The translations under genes and the position numbers were made by a program. This document shows positions 47,745 through 56,164 of a DNA stretch of 64,000 nt, in pieces; positions within the stretch are counted from its first letter, which is position 1, and every line of letters begins with the position of its first letter. Source of the stretch: Bordetella parapertussis (GTDB taxonomy: Bacteria; Pseudomonadota; Gammaproteobacteria; Burkholderiales; Burkholderiaceae_B); the NCBI GenBank assembly GCA_945883615.1, contig CAMCYB010000003.1:4132-68131 (forward strand), written 5' to 3'. Below the pieces are notes generated by a model. The model saw only the letters and a program-made list of their open reading frames with translations, did no database searches and was not told the origin of the DNA.

Positions 47745-48102
47745 ACGTAGCAGCCTTAGGTAAACTTGCTACACCAACAGTTGAACGAGCCGGAAATGGC
47801 TGCGGAATCAAGCGCGCCATAATCTCGTTGACTTGAGCAAATTGATTTAAATCAGTTAAGAAAAGTGTCAGCTTCACGATACTGCTTGCTTGGCCACCTG
47901 CTGCTTCAATGACATGATGCATGTTGGTAAAAGCCTGCTCAACCTCTGCTTGAAAACTTTCTGTCACGAGCGCACCCGTCGCCGGATCGAGGCCAATTTG
48001 ACCAGATAAAAATACCAACTTGCCTGCTGGTGCAACCACAGCTTGAGAATAGGGCCCGACTGCAGCGGGTGCTTTGTCAGTGTGAATAATGGTTTTGCTC
48101 AT
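47716..48102 (-). CDS. ridA: RidA family enamine/imine deaminase
   Basis: RidA hydrolyses reactive enamines from PLP enzymes such as threonine dehydratase. The product (128 residues) shows AVGPYSQAVVAPAGKLVFLSGQIGLDPATG, the conserved Arg-containing FPARSTVGVASLPK, and a C-terminal VEVEAI-like FEVEAIIVV. The ATG at 48102 has AAGGA seven bases upstream. It heads the minus-strand ridA-recG-oxyR run, under a strong dyad at 48124-48151. Confidence 0.95.
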   Translation of the reverse strand: MSKTIIHTDKAPAAVGPYSQAVVAPAGKLVFLSGQIGLDPATGALVTESFQAEVEQAFTNMHHVIEAAGGQASSIVKLTLFLTDLNQFAQVNEIMARLIPQPFPARSTVGVASLPKAATFEVEAIIVV

Positions 48103-48123
48103 AAGGTGTTCCTTTTGTGTGAA

Positions 48124-48151
48124 AACTATCACTAAAATTTAAGTGATAGTT
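48124..48151 (-). promoter_or_regulatory. 10-bp inverted repeat upstream of ridA
   Basis: AACTATCACT (48124-48133) and AGTGATAGTT (48142-48151) are perfect inverted arms around an 8-base A/T spacer. The site is 21 bases before the ridA ATG, where an operator would overlap the promoter or leader. The protein that would bind is unknown. Confidence 0.55.
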
Positions 48152-48223
48152 AATATTTATACATCATAACGCTTCAGTGTTTTGCAATATTTATTTTAAA
48201 AAAAGGGTATGATAGATACAATT

Positions 48224-48242
48224 AGCAATCATTCTCATTATT
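48224..48242 (-). promoter_or_regulatory. Fur-box-like site upstream of the iron transporter
   Basis: Read on the minus strand, AATAATGAGAATGATTGCT matches 13 of 19 bases of the classical Fur box GATAATGATAATCATTATC. It lies 17 bases before the ATG of the iron-binding protein gene, next to a possible -10 TACAAT at 48217-48222, so Fur-Fe would block transcription. Confidence 0.7.
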
Positions 48243-48258
48243 ATTCAAAGGTTACTTC

Positions 48259-49371
48259 ATGCATTTGTCGGTCACGCACTTAACTAAGCATTCTTCTTGC
48301 CAAGCGTTTAATCAAACACAAAATATGTTTTCTACAAAAAACAAATTAAGTCGATTGTTAGCGCTTGCAGTATTTTCTGTGATCTCTTTGCCTGCCATGA
48401 CCCAAGCGGCATCACACACTCAAGAAGTCAATTTATACACCACGCGTGAACCCCAGCTCGTGGCACCGATGCTAGAACTTTTCACGGCTAATACGGGTAT
48501 AAAAGTGAATACCGTATTTGTTAAAGACGGTTTAATTGAACGCGTTAAAACAGAAGGTTCAAAGTCAAGTGCCGATGTCCTGATGACCGTTGACATTGGC
48601 AACTTGCTTGATTTGGTTGATGCCCAGGTCGTACAACCCGTTGATTCAAAAATACTCAACGACGCTATACCGGCTCGATTACGTGGTGCAAATAACGAAT
48701 GGTTTGCTTTGTCATTACGCGATCGTGTGCTTTATGCAAATGTGGGTAGTGGCATTAAAACGTTTGAATACGAATCTTTGGCAGACCCTAAATATAAAGG
48801 GCAAGTATGCATTCGTTCGGGTCAACACCCCTACAACATAGCCTTGATCGCCGCCATGATTGCCCATAATGGTGAAGCTGACACTGAAACGTGGTTGCGT
48901 GGGGTGAAAGCGAATTTGGCACGTAAAGCGACGGGCGGTGATCGCAACGTAGCGCGTGACATCTTAGGGGGTATTTGCAATATTGGCATCGCAAACGCTT
49001 ACTATGCAGGTCAAATGAAATCGGCGCCAGTCGGTAACGAGCAGCGAACATGGGGCGATGCAATCGAAGTGATTCAACCCACATTCAAAAAGACAGGGGG
49101 CACTTTTGTTAATATCAGTGGTGCATCGGTTGCAAAGTCTGCACCCAACCGAGAAAATGCCGTTAAGTTAATGGAATTTTTTGTCTCTGATGCAGCGCAA
49201 GCCCTATATGCAGACACAAACTTTGAATATCCCGTCAAAGCGGGTGTGAAAGTAAACGCAATAATTGAACGCTTTGGCATACTTAAGCCTGACACGTTGC
49301 CATTAACTGACGTTGCTAAATACCGTAAACGTGCCAGTGAATTGGTTGATAAAGTCGGGTTTGATCAGTAA
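48259..49371 (+). CDS. fbpA: Iron(III) ABC transporter substrate-binding protein
   Basis: This periplasmic protein should carry ferric iron to the permease. The 370-residue product has a signal sequence (hydrophobic LLALAVFSVISLPAMTQAAS), then VNLYTTREPQLVAPML and NIGIANAYYAGQM, whose paired Tyr match the iron ligands of FbpA/FutA proteins. The ATG at 48259 follows AAAGG, but leaves 22 extra residues before a more typical signal peptide starting at the ATG at 48325. It leads an fbpABC operon under a Fur-like box. Confidence 0.92.
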   Translation: MHLSVTHLTKHSSCQAFNQTQNMFSTKNKLSRLLALAVFSVISLPAMTQAASHTQEVNLYTTREPQLVAPMLELFTANTGIKVNTVFVKDGLIERVKTEGSKSSADVLMTVDIGNLLDLVDAQVVQPVDSKILNDAIPARLRGANNEWFALSLRDRVLYANVGSGIKTFEYESLADPKYKGQVCIRSGQHPYNIALIAAMIAHNGEADTETWLRGVKANLARKATGGDRNVARDILGGICNIGIANAYYAGQMKSAPVGNEQRTWGDAIEVIQPTFKKTGGTFVNISGASVAKSAPNRENAVKLMEFFVSDAAQALYADTNFEYPVKAGVKVNAIIERFGILKPDTLPLTDVAKYRKRASELVDKVGFDQ

Positions 49372-49385
49372 AGTATCAAAGGCCT

Positions 49386-51059
49386 ATGGTTAATGTTTTA
49401 AAAAATATCGTGTTATTTGAAAGCGGCAAACGTTACTTGTTTGCCGCTTTTGTGATTGCTTTCGTGGTCTGTGCCCCCCTCTTATCTCTATTATTTGAAG
49501 CGATACAAGGGTCAATGGGGCATTGGGGGCATTTACTCACTTATGTTTTACCGCATGCTTTCATCAACACGCTTTTGTTACTGCTCGGTGTCGGTGTTGT
49601 GGTGACTTTTTTAGGTACGGGTGCCGCTTGGCTTGTAACCGCTTACGAATACCCTGGCCGTCGTTTTTTAACTTGGGCATTATTGTTGCCTTTGGCTGTG
49701 CCAACCTACATTATCGCTTTTACTTATTTAGATATTTTGCATCCTATTGGGCCTGTACAAAGTCTCATTCGTGATGTGTTGGGTTACAGCAGCCCCCGTG
49801 AGTTTAGGTTGCCCGATATTCGGGGTTTATGGGGCGCTATTTTGTTGTTGGGCGTAGTGCTCTACCCCTACGTGTATTTGACAACACGATTTATGTTTTT
49901 AACCCAAGCAGCGTCAGTGGTTGAAGCCGCCCGTATTTTGGGTGAAACGCCACGTGGTGTTTTTTTGCGCGTGGCATTACCGCTGGCACGCCCTGCCATT
50001 GTCGTGGGGGTCACTCTGGCGTTACTTGAAACACTAAATGATGTGGGCGCGGCTGAGTTTTTAGGTGTCAAGACGCTTACTTTAGCGATTTACACCACCT
50101 GGGTTACTCGCAGCGATCTTGCGGGCGCGGCACAAATTGCTTTGAGTATGCTTTTTATTGTTGTGTTTATATTGCATATTGAAAAACGTGCACGGCAGCG
50201 GCAACGTTATAGTTTGGTGCAACGCATGCGTGCCATGACCCCAACCCCCCTTTACGGTCGCCATATTGTGCTCGCTTGGGTTCTGGGTTTAATACCTATT
50301 ATTTTCGGTTTTGTGTTGCCTGCAGGTTACTTGGTCATACAGGTTCTTAAACGTATGGGGCAAGAAGCAAAGATATCAAATGACCTGATGCAAGCGAGTT
50401 TCAATACTTTAGCGATCGCATCTGTTGCAACGATATTGACTGTTTCACTTGGCTTGGTGGTGGCATGGGCTGCACGTCGCATGCGAGACAGCGCCAGTGA
50501 ACATTCTTTGGGCAAATTCTTTTCTCGCCTTGCCAGTCTGGGCTACGCTGTTCCAGGTACCGTTTTAGCGATTGGTTTGTTGGGGCCTTTGTTAATGATG
50601 GATCAAGTCATTGAATGGGTCATGGGGTTAGTTCAATATCAAATGACCCACTTAGTGGTTTTAGGCTCAACAGCAGGTTTATTGTTGGCTTATGTCATTC
50701 GATTTTTAGCGATTGCTAATGGCTCAATTGAAGCGGGTTTAGCACGCATTCCCTCGTCAATAGAACAAGCAGCCCGTCTTTTGGGTGAATCATCATCACG
50801 CACGTTGTGGCGTGTACATGTGCCATTATTAAAGCCTGCTATGATCTCAGCCGCATTATTAGTATTTGTAGATACCATGAAAGAGTTGCCTGCAACCTTG
50901 ATGCTTCGGCCCATCAATTTTGAAACACTCGCCACTTTGCTTTATGGTGAAGCCTCACGTGGCCTGTATGAAGAAGGCGCCATTGCAGCGTTAATGATTG
51001 TTTTATTGGGGCTGTTACCCGTCATTTTATTAGCGCGTGCGCAACAACGTTCGGTCTAA
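49386..51059 (+). CDS. fbpB: Iron(III) ABC transporter permease
   Basis: This 557-residue inner membrane permease is a fused double unit with about 12 helices. Two binding-protein-dependent transport motifs that contact the ATPase are visible: EAARILGETPRGVFLRVALP in the first half and EQAARLLGESSSRTLWRVHVP in the second. It lies 14 bases after fbpA. The fused permease is usual for FbpB-type systems. Confidence 0.93.
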   Translation: MVNVLKNIVLFESGKRYLFAAFVIAFVVCAPLLSLLFEAIQGSMGHWGHLLTYVLPHAFINTLLLLLGVGVVVTFLGTGAAWLVTAYEYPGRRFLTWALLLPLAVPTYIIAFTYLDILHPIGPVQSLIRDVLGYSSPREFRLPDIRGLWGAILLLGVVLYPYVYLTTRFMFLTQAASVVEAARILGETPRGVFLRVALPLARPAIVVGVTLALLETLNDVGAAEFLGVKTLTLAIYTTWVTRSDLAGAAQIALSMLFIVVFILHIEKRARQRQRYSLVQRMRAMTPTPLYGRHIVLAWVLGLIPIIFGFVLPAGYLVIQVLKRMGQEAKISNDLMQASFNTLAIASVATILTVSLGLVVAWAARRMRDSASEHSLGKFFSRLASLGYAVPGTVLAIGLLGPLLMMDQVIEWVMGLVQYQMTHLVVLGSTAGLLLAYVIRFLAIANGSIEAGLARIPSSIEQAARLLGESSSRTLWRVHVPLLKPAMISAALLVFVDTMKELPATLMLRPINFETLATLLYGEASRGLYEEGAIAALMIVLLGLLPVILLARAQQRSV

Positions 51060-51086
51060 CCGTTTTTTACATAAAGGGCTTTAACT

Positions 51087-51812
51087 TTGTCTGGCAAGCT
51101 TGAAATCAACGATATTCGCGTGATCTACTCTTCACAAGGCAAGCCTAACGCAGCTGTTGACGACGTTTCTTTTACGCTCGAGCCAGGTCAAATCGGTTGT
51201 TTACTGGGTGCTTCAGGCTCAGGTAAAACAACGGTGTTGAGGGCTGTGGCTGGTTTTGAGCCCATCGTGCAAGGCACCATAACGGTTGATGGCGAAGTGA
51301 TGACGTCAGCCGATCAACGCGTACCCCCTGAAAACCGTCATGTTGGCATGATGTTTCAAGATTATGCGTTATTTCCACATTTAGACGTTAAAAGTAATGT
51401 TGGCTTCGGTTTGCGGCGTTTAAAGCCTCAGATGCGTGATGAGCGAGTCGCCTTTTTGCTTGATCTGGTTGGCTTAAGCGACCTATCGGGTCGTTACCCG
51501 CATGAATTGTCAGGGGGGCAACAACAGCGCGTTGCCTTGGCGCGCTCTCTTGCGCCCGACCCAGATATTTTATTATTAGACGAACCTTTTTCTAATTTAG
51601 ATATTGATACGCGCGAGCATTTAGCGCATGAATTGCGTCAAATATTAAAAAAAACACACCATACGGCATTAATGGTGACCCATAATTACGATGAGGCCTT
51701 TGCTATGGCTGATTTTGTTGGGTTTATGGTCAACGGAAAATTAGCGCACTGGGGCACGGTCGATGCGATGCACCAGTACGCAAAAAAAAACGTGCCTAGC
51801 CCTTTGCTTTAA
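51087..51812 (+). CDS. fbpC: Iron(III) ABC transporter ATP-binding protein
   Basis: The 241-residue ATPase has Walker A GASGSGKTTVLRAVAG, Q-loop MMFQDYALFPHL, signature LSGGQQQRVALARSL and Walker B ILLLDEPFSNLD. At 241 residues it lacks the C-terminal regulatory domain that longer FbpC/PotA-type ATPases carry. It starts with TTG nine bases after AAAGGG. Its stop shares TTAA with the convergent ntrC stop. Confidence 0.93.
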   Translation: MSGKLEINDIRVIYSSQGKPNAAVDDVSFTLEPGQIGCLLGASGSGKTTVLRAVAGFEPIVQGTITVDGEVMTSADQRVPPENRHVGMMFQDYALFPHLDVKSNVGFGLRRLKPQMRDERVAFLLDLVGLSDLSGRYPHELSGGQQQRVALARSLAPDPDILLLDEPFSNLDIDTREHLAHELRQILKKTHHTALMVTHNYDEAFAMADFVGFMVNGKLAHWGTVDAMHQYAKKNVPSPLL

Positions 51813-53449
51813 TCAGAATCAATATTCAGTTCACGTAATTTGCGTGTAATCGTGTTGCGACCCATGCCTAAACGGTTAGCGGCTTCGACACGGCGACCTT
51901 TACAAACTCTTAATGCAGCTTCAATTAACACTTGATCAAACTCGCGCGACAACTCGCCCCAAATGTCAGAGTGCTCTGATTTAAGCAAAGCCTCAGCTTT
52001 GATTGACAAAGGTTCGGCCCAATTCATGGAATAAACAACCGCTCCAGTCGGCATTCCCTGAGCATAGGGCTCAGACGAAATTTGATGTGAATTCACATCA
52101 ACGTAAGCTGCTGAAGAGTATTCTGCTGATGGGCTAGGCTGGTTTGATTCAAACTTTTCAGTACTGGGTTTTTGAGAGCTTAAATTGGGTGCAAAGTCAG
52201 CAAGTGATGCGCCAGTCGTCAAAGCGGCAACAGGTAAAGTCGCATCAAGTACCATCAATTCAGGAGGCAAATCATTTGGCCCGATTGTTTGACCTGGTGC
52301 CATGACAGTCAGCCAATGACAAAAGTTTTCTAGCTGCCGCACATTACCTGGGTAGTCAAATGCCTTTAATATTTCTAACGCCTGAGGGGTCAGTACCTTT
52401 GCAGGAATATTTAGCGCACGCGCACTACTCACTAAAAAGTGTCGTGCCAGCGTTTCAATATCATCGCGTCTTTCACGCAGGGCAGGAAGTCGCAATCGAA
52501 TAACATTTAAACGATGAAATAAATCTTCGCGAAACTTGCCTTGTAATACCCGTTGTTCAAGCGGTTGATGTGTGGCGGCAATAATGCGAACATCAACTTT
52601 TATGGCCTGCGTTCCGCCTACTCTGTAAAAGGTACCCTCAGATAAAACGCGCAAAAGCCTTGTTTGAAGTTCAAGCGGCATATCACCGATTTCATCTAAA
52701 AATAAAGTACCTGTGCTGGCTTCCTCAAAACGACCCCGTCGAAGTGCACTGGCACCGGTAAACGCACCGCGCTCATGGCCAAATAACTCGGCCTCTAAAA
52801 GGTCGCGTGGAATAGCAGCCGTATTGAGCGCGACAAATGGCCCTGCTTTACGAGCACTATGATTGTGTAAGGCCCTGGCAACCAACTCTTTGCCCGTACC
52901 CGATTGCCCTGTAATTAACACCGTCACGCTTGATTGAGCCAAACGGCCAATGGCTCGAAAGACCTCTTGCATGGCCGAAGAGGTAGATTGTGTCAGTAAA
53001 GTAGTCGGTGCACCGTGCTGGGTTTGTGCCACAACCTGCCCGTCATGCATTTGCTCACCCGAGACGAGCTCGGGTTGGGCGCGAGATTGTGAATCATGTA
53101 AAGCACGACTCACTAAAGAAACCGCTTCATTGACGTCAAAAGGTTTTGCGAGAAAATCAAATGCGCCGTCTTGAAAAGCCGACACCGTACTTTGTAAATC
53201 AGTATGAGCGGTCATGATAATGACAGGCAAATCAGGAAAACGTGCTTTGATTTTTTTCAAAAGCACTAAGCCGTTCATGCCAGGCATACGAATGTCAGAC
53301 ACAATTGCGGCGGGTGACTCGGTATCAAGTGCCTCTTCAACATCTTGTGACCCAGCGAAACTGACTGTTTGAATGCCAGCCTTTTCAAGTGCTTTTTCAA
53401 GCACCCAGCGAATGGCTTGATCATCATCGACGATCCAGACAGGTTTCAT
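51809..53449 (-). CDS. ntrC: Nitrogen regulation response regulator NtrC
   Basis: NtrC-P activates sigma-54 promoters under nitrogen limitation. The product (546 residues) has a receiver with Asp52 in VSDIRMPGMNG, an AAA+ domain with Walker A TGQSGTGKELVARALH and the sigma-54-contact loop GAFTGA, and a C-terminal Fis-type helix-turn-helix (RRVEAANRLGMGRNTITRKL). It is longer than the usual 470-490 residues because of a Ser/Pro-rich linker of roughly 90-100 residues before the Fis domain. TGGAG lies before the ATG at 53449. It overlaps ntrB by 4 bases. Confidence 0.95.
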   Translation of the reverse strand: MKPVWIVDDDQAIRWVLEKALEKAGIQTVSFAGSQDVEEALDTESPAAIVSDIRMPGMNGLVLLKKIKARFPDLPVIIMTAHTDLQSTVSAFQDGAFDFLAKPFDVNEAVSLVSRALHDSQSRAQPELVSGEQMHDGQVVAQTQHGAPTTLLTQSTSSAMQEVFRAIGRLAQSSVTVLITGQSGTGKELVARALHNHSARKAGPFVALNTAAIPRDLLEAELFGHERGAFTGASALRRGRFEEASTGTLFLDEIGDMPLELQTRLLRVLSEGTFYRVGGTQAIKVDVRIIAATHQPLEQRVLQGKFREDLFHRLNVIRLRLPALRERRDDIETLARHFLVSSARALNIPAKVLTPQALEILKAFDYPGNVRQLENFCHWLTVMAPGQTIGPNDLPPELMVLDATLPVAALTTGASLADFAPNLSSQKPSTEKFESNQPSPSAEYSSAAYVDVNSHQISSEPYAQGMPTGAVVYSMNWAEPLSIKAEALLKSEHSDIWGELSREFDQVLIEAALRVCKGRRVEAANRLGMGRNTITRKLRELNIDSD

Positions 53450-54498
53450 GTTTGCTCCAGCGGCAGCATCATACGAAATTCGGTGCATTGAGCACGCGAA
53501 TCAAACTCAATGACACCACCATGTTGTTGAACGAGATCTTGAGCAATACTCAGCCCCAGACCAGAACCACCCTCGCGACCTGTTACGAGTGGGTGAAAAA
53601 TACGGTCTTGTAATGTGTCGGGCACGCCGGGCCCGTTATCAATCACTGACACCACCACAGCTAACTTATGCTGGCGATCTCGCAACGCAACTCGGCGAGC
53701 CACTCGTGTTCTGATAACAATATGAGGCAGCGGTGTGACAGGCTGACTGGTGAGCTCTTGTGCAGCATTTCGCGCCACATTAAGAAGCGCTTGAACCAGT
53801 CGTTGCGAATCACCCCGAATATTGGGAATTGACGCATCATAATCACGTGTGAGTTTGACTGACACAAACTCAGCTTCTATTAAAGCTGAAACACGATCAC
53901 ATACTTCATGAATATTTAGACTTTCCCATTCACGGGGTTGGGTTTGCGGCACGGCCAAGCGATCGACTAAAGCTTGAAGTCGATCGGCTTCAGAAATAAT
54001 GACTTGTGTGTATTCCGTTAATCGTTGATCAGGCAGCTCAGCTTCAAGCAGCTGCGCGGCGCCGCGCAAACCCCCTAAAGGGTTTTTAATTTCATGTGCT
54101 AAATTACTCAATAATGCGTGTTGCGTATTAATTTCATCAACTAAGCGTTGCGTGCGGTCAACCACTAAACGATGCTCAATGGGCTTTATTTCAATAATTG
54201 CAGCCCATGGTTGCTGTATCAAACTCATGGTTGTGAGGGACACTTCTAGAGGGTCACCGGGCCGACTCAGCACGGCCCCTTGACGTCGACCTTGTAAGAC
54301 ACCCATGCAAGCTAAATGAATAGATTGAGCTAAATCGGCATCGTTTTCAAAAAAACTGATTGCCATCTGACCCACAATGCGCCGCTTAGATCTACCTAGC
54401 AAGTCTTGTGCAGCGGTATTACATTCTTCAACGCCACCATCTTGATTCAGAAGCAAGACAGTCGTCGAAAGCAGATCAAGAACAAGGGTTTGAATCAT
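53446..54498 (-). CDS. ntrB: Nitrogen regulation sensor histidine kinase NtrB
   Basis: NtrB phosphorylates NtrC, or dephosphorylates it when bound to PII. The 350-residue soluble kinase has an N-terminal PAS domain, His135 in LSNLAHEIKNPLGGLRGAAQ, and ATPase motifs VIDNGPGVPD and GREGGSGLGLSIAQDLVQQH. It has no membrane segments. It follows glnA on the same strand with a hairpin between them and overlaps ntrC as ATGA. Confidence 0.96.
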   Translation of the reverse strand: MIQTLVLDLLSTTVLLLNQDGGVEECNTAAQDLLGRSKRRIVGQMAISFFENDADLAQSIHLACMGVLQGRRQGAVLSRPGDPLEVSLTTMSLIQQPWAAIIEIKPIEHRLVVDRTQRLVDEINTQHALLSNLAHEIKNPLGGLRGAAQLLEAELPDQRLTEYTQVIISEADRLQALVDRLAVPQTQPREWESLNIHEVCDRVSALIEAEFVSVKLTRDYDASIPNIRGDSQRLVQALLNVARNAAQELTSQPVTPLPHIVIRTRVARRVALRDRQHKLAVVVSVIDNGPGVPDTLQDRIFHPLVTGREGGSGLGLSIAQDLVQQHGGVIEFDSRAQCTEFRMMLPLEQT

Positions 54499-54508
54499 TT
54501 AAATTGGG

Positions 54509-54532
54509 GCGAGGACTGTTTAAGCACCTCGC
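54509..54532 (-). terminator. Hairpin between glnA and ntrB
   Basis: GCGAGG and CCTCGC make a 6-bp GC stem with a 12-base loop in the 62-base glnA-ntrB gap; read in the gene direction it is followed by CCCCAATTT, with no good T run. It may partly terminate glnA transcripts so that ntrBC is expressed less than glnA, as in enterobacteria. Confidence 0.45.
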
Positions 54533-54560
54533 ACCCACCTACTTTTTAACAGCGATCAAA

Positions 54561-55970
54561 TTAGAGGCTGTAATACATGTCAAACTCAATCGGGTGAGTT
54601 GTCATGCGTAAACGAGTAACCTCTTGCATTTTTAAATCAATGTAGGCATCGAGCATTTCATTGCTAAACACACCACCACGCGTTAAAAATTCGCGATCAT
54701 TATCGAGTGCCTCAAGCGCTTGATCAAGCGAGTGGCAAACGGTTGGAATCTTTGCGTCTTCTTCTGGTGGCAAGTCATACAAGTTTTTATCAGCTGGGTC
54801 GCCCGGGTGAATTTTGTTTTGCACACCGTCAAGGCCAGCCATCATCAAGGCAGAAAATGCCAAGTAAGGGTTGGCAAGAGGGTCTGGAAAACGCGCTTCA
54901 ATACGACGCCCTTTAGGGTTGCTTACATACGGAATTCGAATAGATGCTGAACGGTTGCGAGCTGAATAAGCCAACTTAACCGGTGCTTCGTAATGAGGAA
55001 CTAAACGTTTGTATGAATTCGTACCTGGGTTAGTAATGGCGTTTAAAGCGCGTGCATGCTTAATAATGCCGCCGATATAGTACAAAGCAAATTCAGACAA
55101 ACCGGCGTAGCCATTACCTGCAAAAAGGTTTTGACCATCTTTCCAGATTGATTGATGAACGTGCATACCTGAACCGTTATCGCCAACAATGGGCTTGGGC
55201 ATAAACGTAGCTGTTTTGCCATAGGCGTGGGCAACATTGTGAACGGTGTACTTAAGAATTTGTGTCCAATCGGCACGTTGCACAAGGGTGCTAAATTTTG
55301 TACCGATTTCTTGCTGACCTGCACCAGCCACTTCGTGATGATGCACTTCAACAGGTACGCCCTGCTCTTCTAAAAGTAAGCACATTTCAGAACGCATGTC
55401 TTGAAACGAATCGACTGGTGGTACGGGAAAGTAACCTCCTTTAACGCGTGGACGATGCCCCATGTTGCCGCCCTCAGAATCGAGGTTGGTTGACCAGCTG
55501 CCTTCGTCAGATTTAATTTTGACAGAAGAGCCCGACATGTTGTCGCACCAGGTCACGCCATCAAACACAAAGAATTCAGGCTCGGGGCCGAAGTATGCGG
55601 TGTCACCGAGGCCGCTTGATTTGAGGTAAGCCTCTGCACGACGAGCGAGCGAACGGGGGTCACGATCATACCCTTTCATGTCTGACGGTTCAACCACATC
55701 GCACGTCAAAATGAGGGTGCCCTCGTCGCGGAATGGGTCTAAGTGAGCCGTGTCTAGGTCAGGTAACAACAGCATGTCAGATGCTTCAATACCTTTCCAA
55801 CCAGCAATTGACGAACCATCAAATGCTTGGCCTGATTCGAGTTTATCTGCGTCAATTTGTGACACTGGGGCTGAAACATGCTGCTCTTTGCCAAGGGTGT
55901 CTGTGAATCGGAAGTCAACAAATTTGACGTCGTTATCAGAAATCATTTTTAGAACATCTTGCGTACTCAT
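54561..55970 (-). CDS. glnA: Glutamine synthetase, type I
   Basis: GlnA makes glutamine from glutamate, ammonia and ATP. The 469-residue subunit has [21 protein letters not shown], the [12 protein letters not shown] metal loop, [16 protein letters not shown] and Tyr398 in NLYDLPPEE, the adenylylation site, so GlnE control is expected. GGAG lies five bases before the ATG. The upstream region carries a sigma-54 promoter and NtrC-like sites, and ntrBC follows, a full nitrogen-regulated unit. Confidence 0.98.
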   Translation of the reverse strand: MSTQDVLKMISDNDVKFVDFRFTDTLGKEQHVSAPVSQIDADKLESGQAFDGSSIAGWKGIEASDMLLLPDLDTAHLDPFRDEGTLILTCDVVEPSDMKGYDRDPRSLARRAEAYLKSSGLGDTAYFGPEPEFFVFDGVTWCDNMSGSSVKIKSDEGSWSTNLDSEGGNMGHRPRVKGGYFPVPPVDSFQDMRSEMCLLLEEQGVPVEVHHHEVAGAGQQEIGTKFSTLVQRADWTQILKYTVHNVAHAYGKTATFMPKPIVGDNGSGMHVHQSIWKDGQNLFAGNGYAGLSEFALYYIGGIIKHARALNAITNPGTNSYKRLVPHYEAPVKLAYSARNRSASIRIPYVSNPKGRRIEARFPDPLANPYLAFSALMMAGLDGVQNKIHPGDPADKNLYDLPPEEDAKIPTVCHSLDQALEALDNDREFLTRGGVFSNEMLDAYIDLKMQEVTRLRMTTHPIEFDMYYSL

Positions 55971-56049
55971 GTGTGCTCCGGGTTTAGGGACGTTATCGTA
56001 AAAGGTAGGAAACGACAGTTTAAGACATTTAATATTATGTTTGAACTAC

Positions 56050-56066
56050 AGCAAATTTCATGCCAA
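56050..56066 (-). promoter_or_regulatory. Sigma-54 promoter of glnA
   Basis: TTGGCATGAAATTTGCT on the minus strand matches the sigma-54 consensus TGGCAC-N5-TTGCA, with GG and GC separated by the required 10 bases. The start site would be near 56039. Confidence 0.88.
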
Positions 56067-56082
56067 GATTTTTACGCTTGAC

Positions 56083-56099
56083 TGCACTTTTAAAGAGCA
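56083..56099 (-). promoter_or_regulatory. NtrC-like site, proximal
   Basis: Read on the plus strand, TGCACTTTTAAAGAGCA matches 11 of 17 bases of the NtrC site TGCACTAAAATGGTGCA, including both outer GCA arms. Its centre is about 52 bases upstream of the predicted start. Confidence 0.55.
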
Positions 56100-56115
56100 A
56101 TGAAAAATAAATACA

Positions 56116-56132
56116 AGCACTACTTTAGTGCC
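56116..56132 (-). promoter_or_regulatory. NtrC-like site, strong dyad
   Basis: GCACTA-CTT-TAGTGC at 56117-56131 is a perfect 6-bp inverted repeat with the arm sequence of NtrC sites. It is centred about 85 bases upstream of the predicted start. Confidence 0.75.
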
Positions 56133-56147
56133 CATATCAGTTTATTT

Positions 56148-56164
56148 TGCACCAAAATAAACGT
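56148..56164 (-). promoter_or_regulatory. NtrC-like half-site, distal
   Basis: TGCACCAAAAT matches the left 11 bases of the NtrC site except one; the right arm is missing. A matching inverted half, TTGGTGCA, lies at 56177-56184 inside the hemW end, so these two arms could instead form an RNA hairpin. Confidence 0.35.

Larger units (their letters stand above)
55971..56164 (-). promoter_or_regulatory. glnA control region
   Basis: This 194-base gap between hemW and glnA contains, in the glnA direction, NtrC-like sites centred at about 56156, 56124 and 56091, a sigma-54 -24/-12 element at 56066-56050, and a leader of roughly 68 bases. No strong sigma-70 pair was picked out. Confidence 0.8.
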
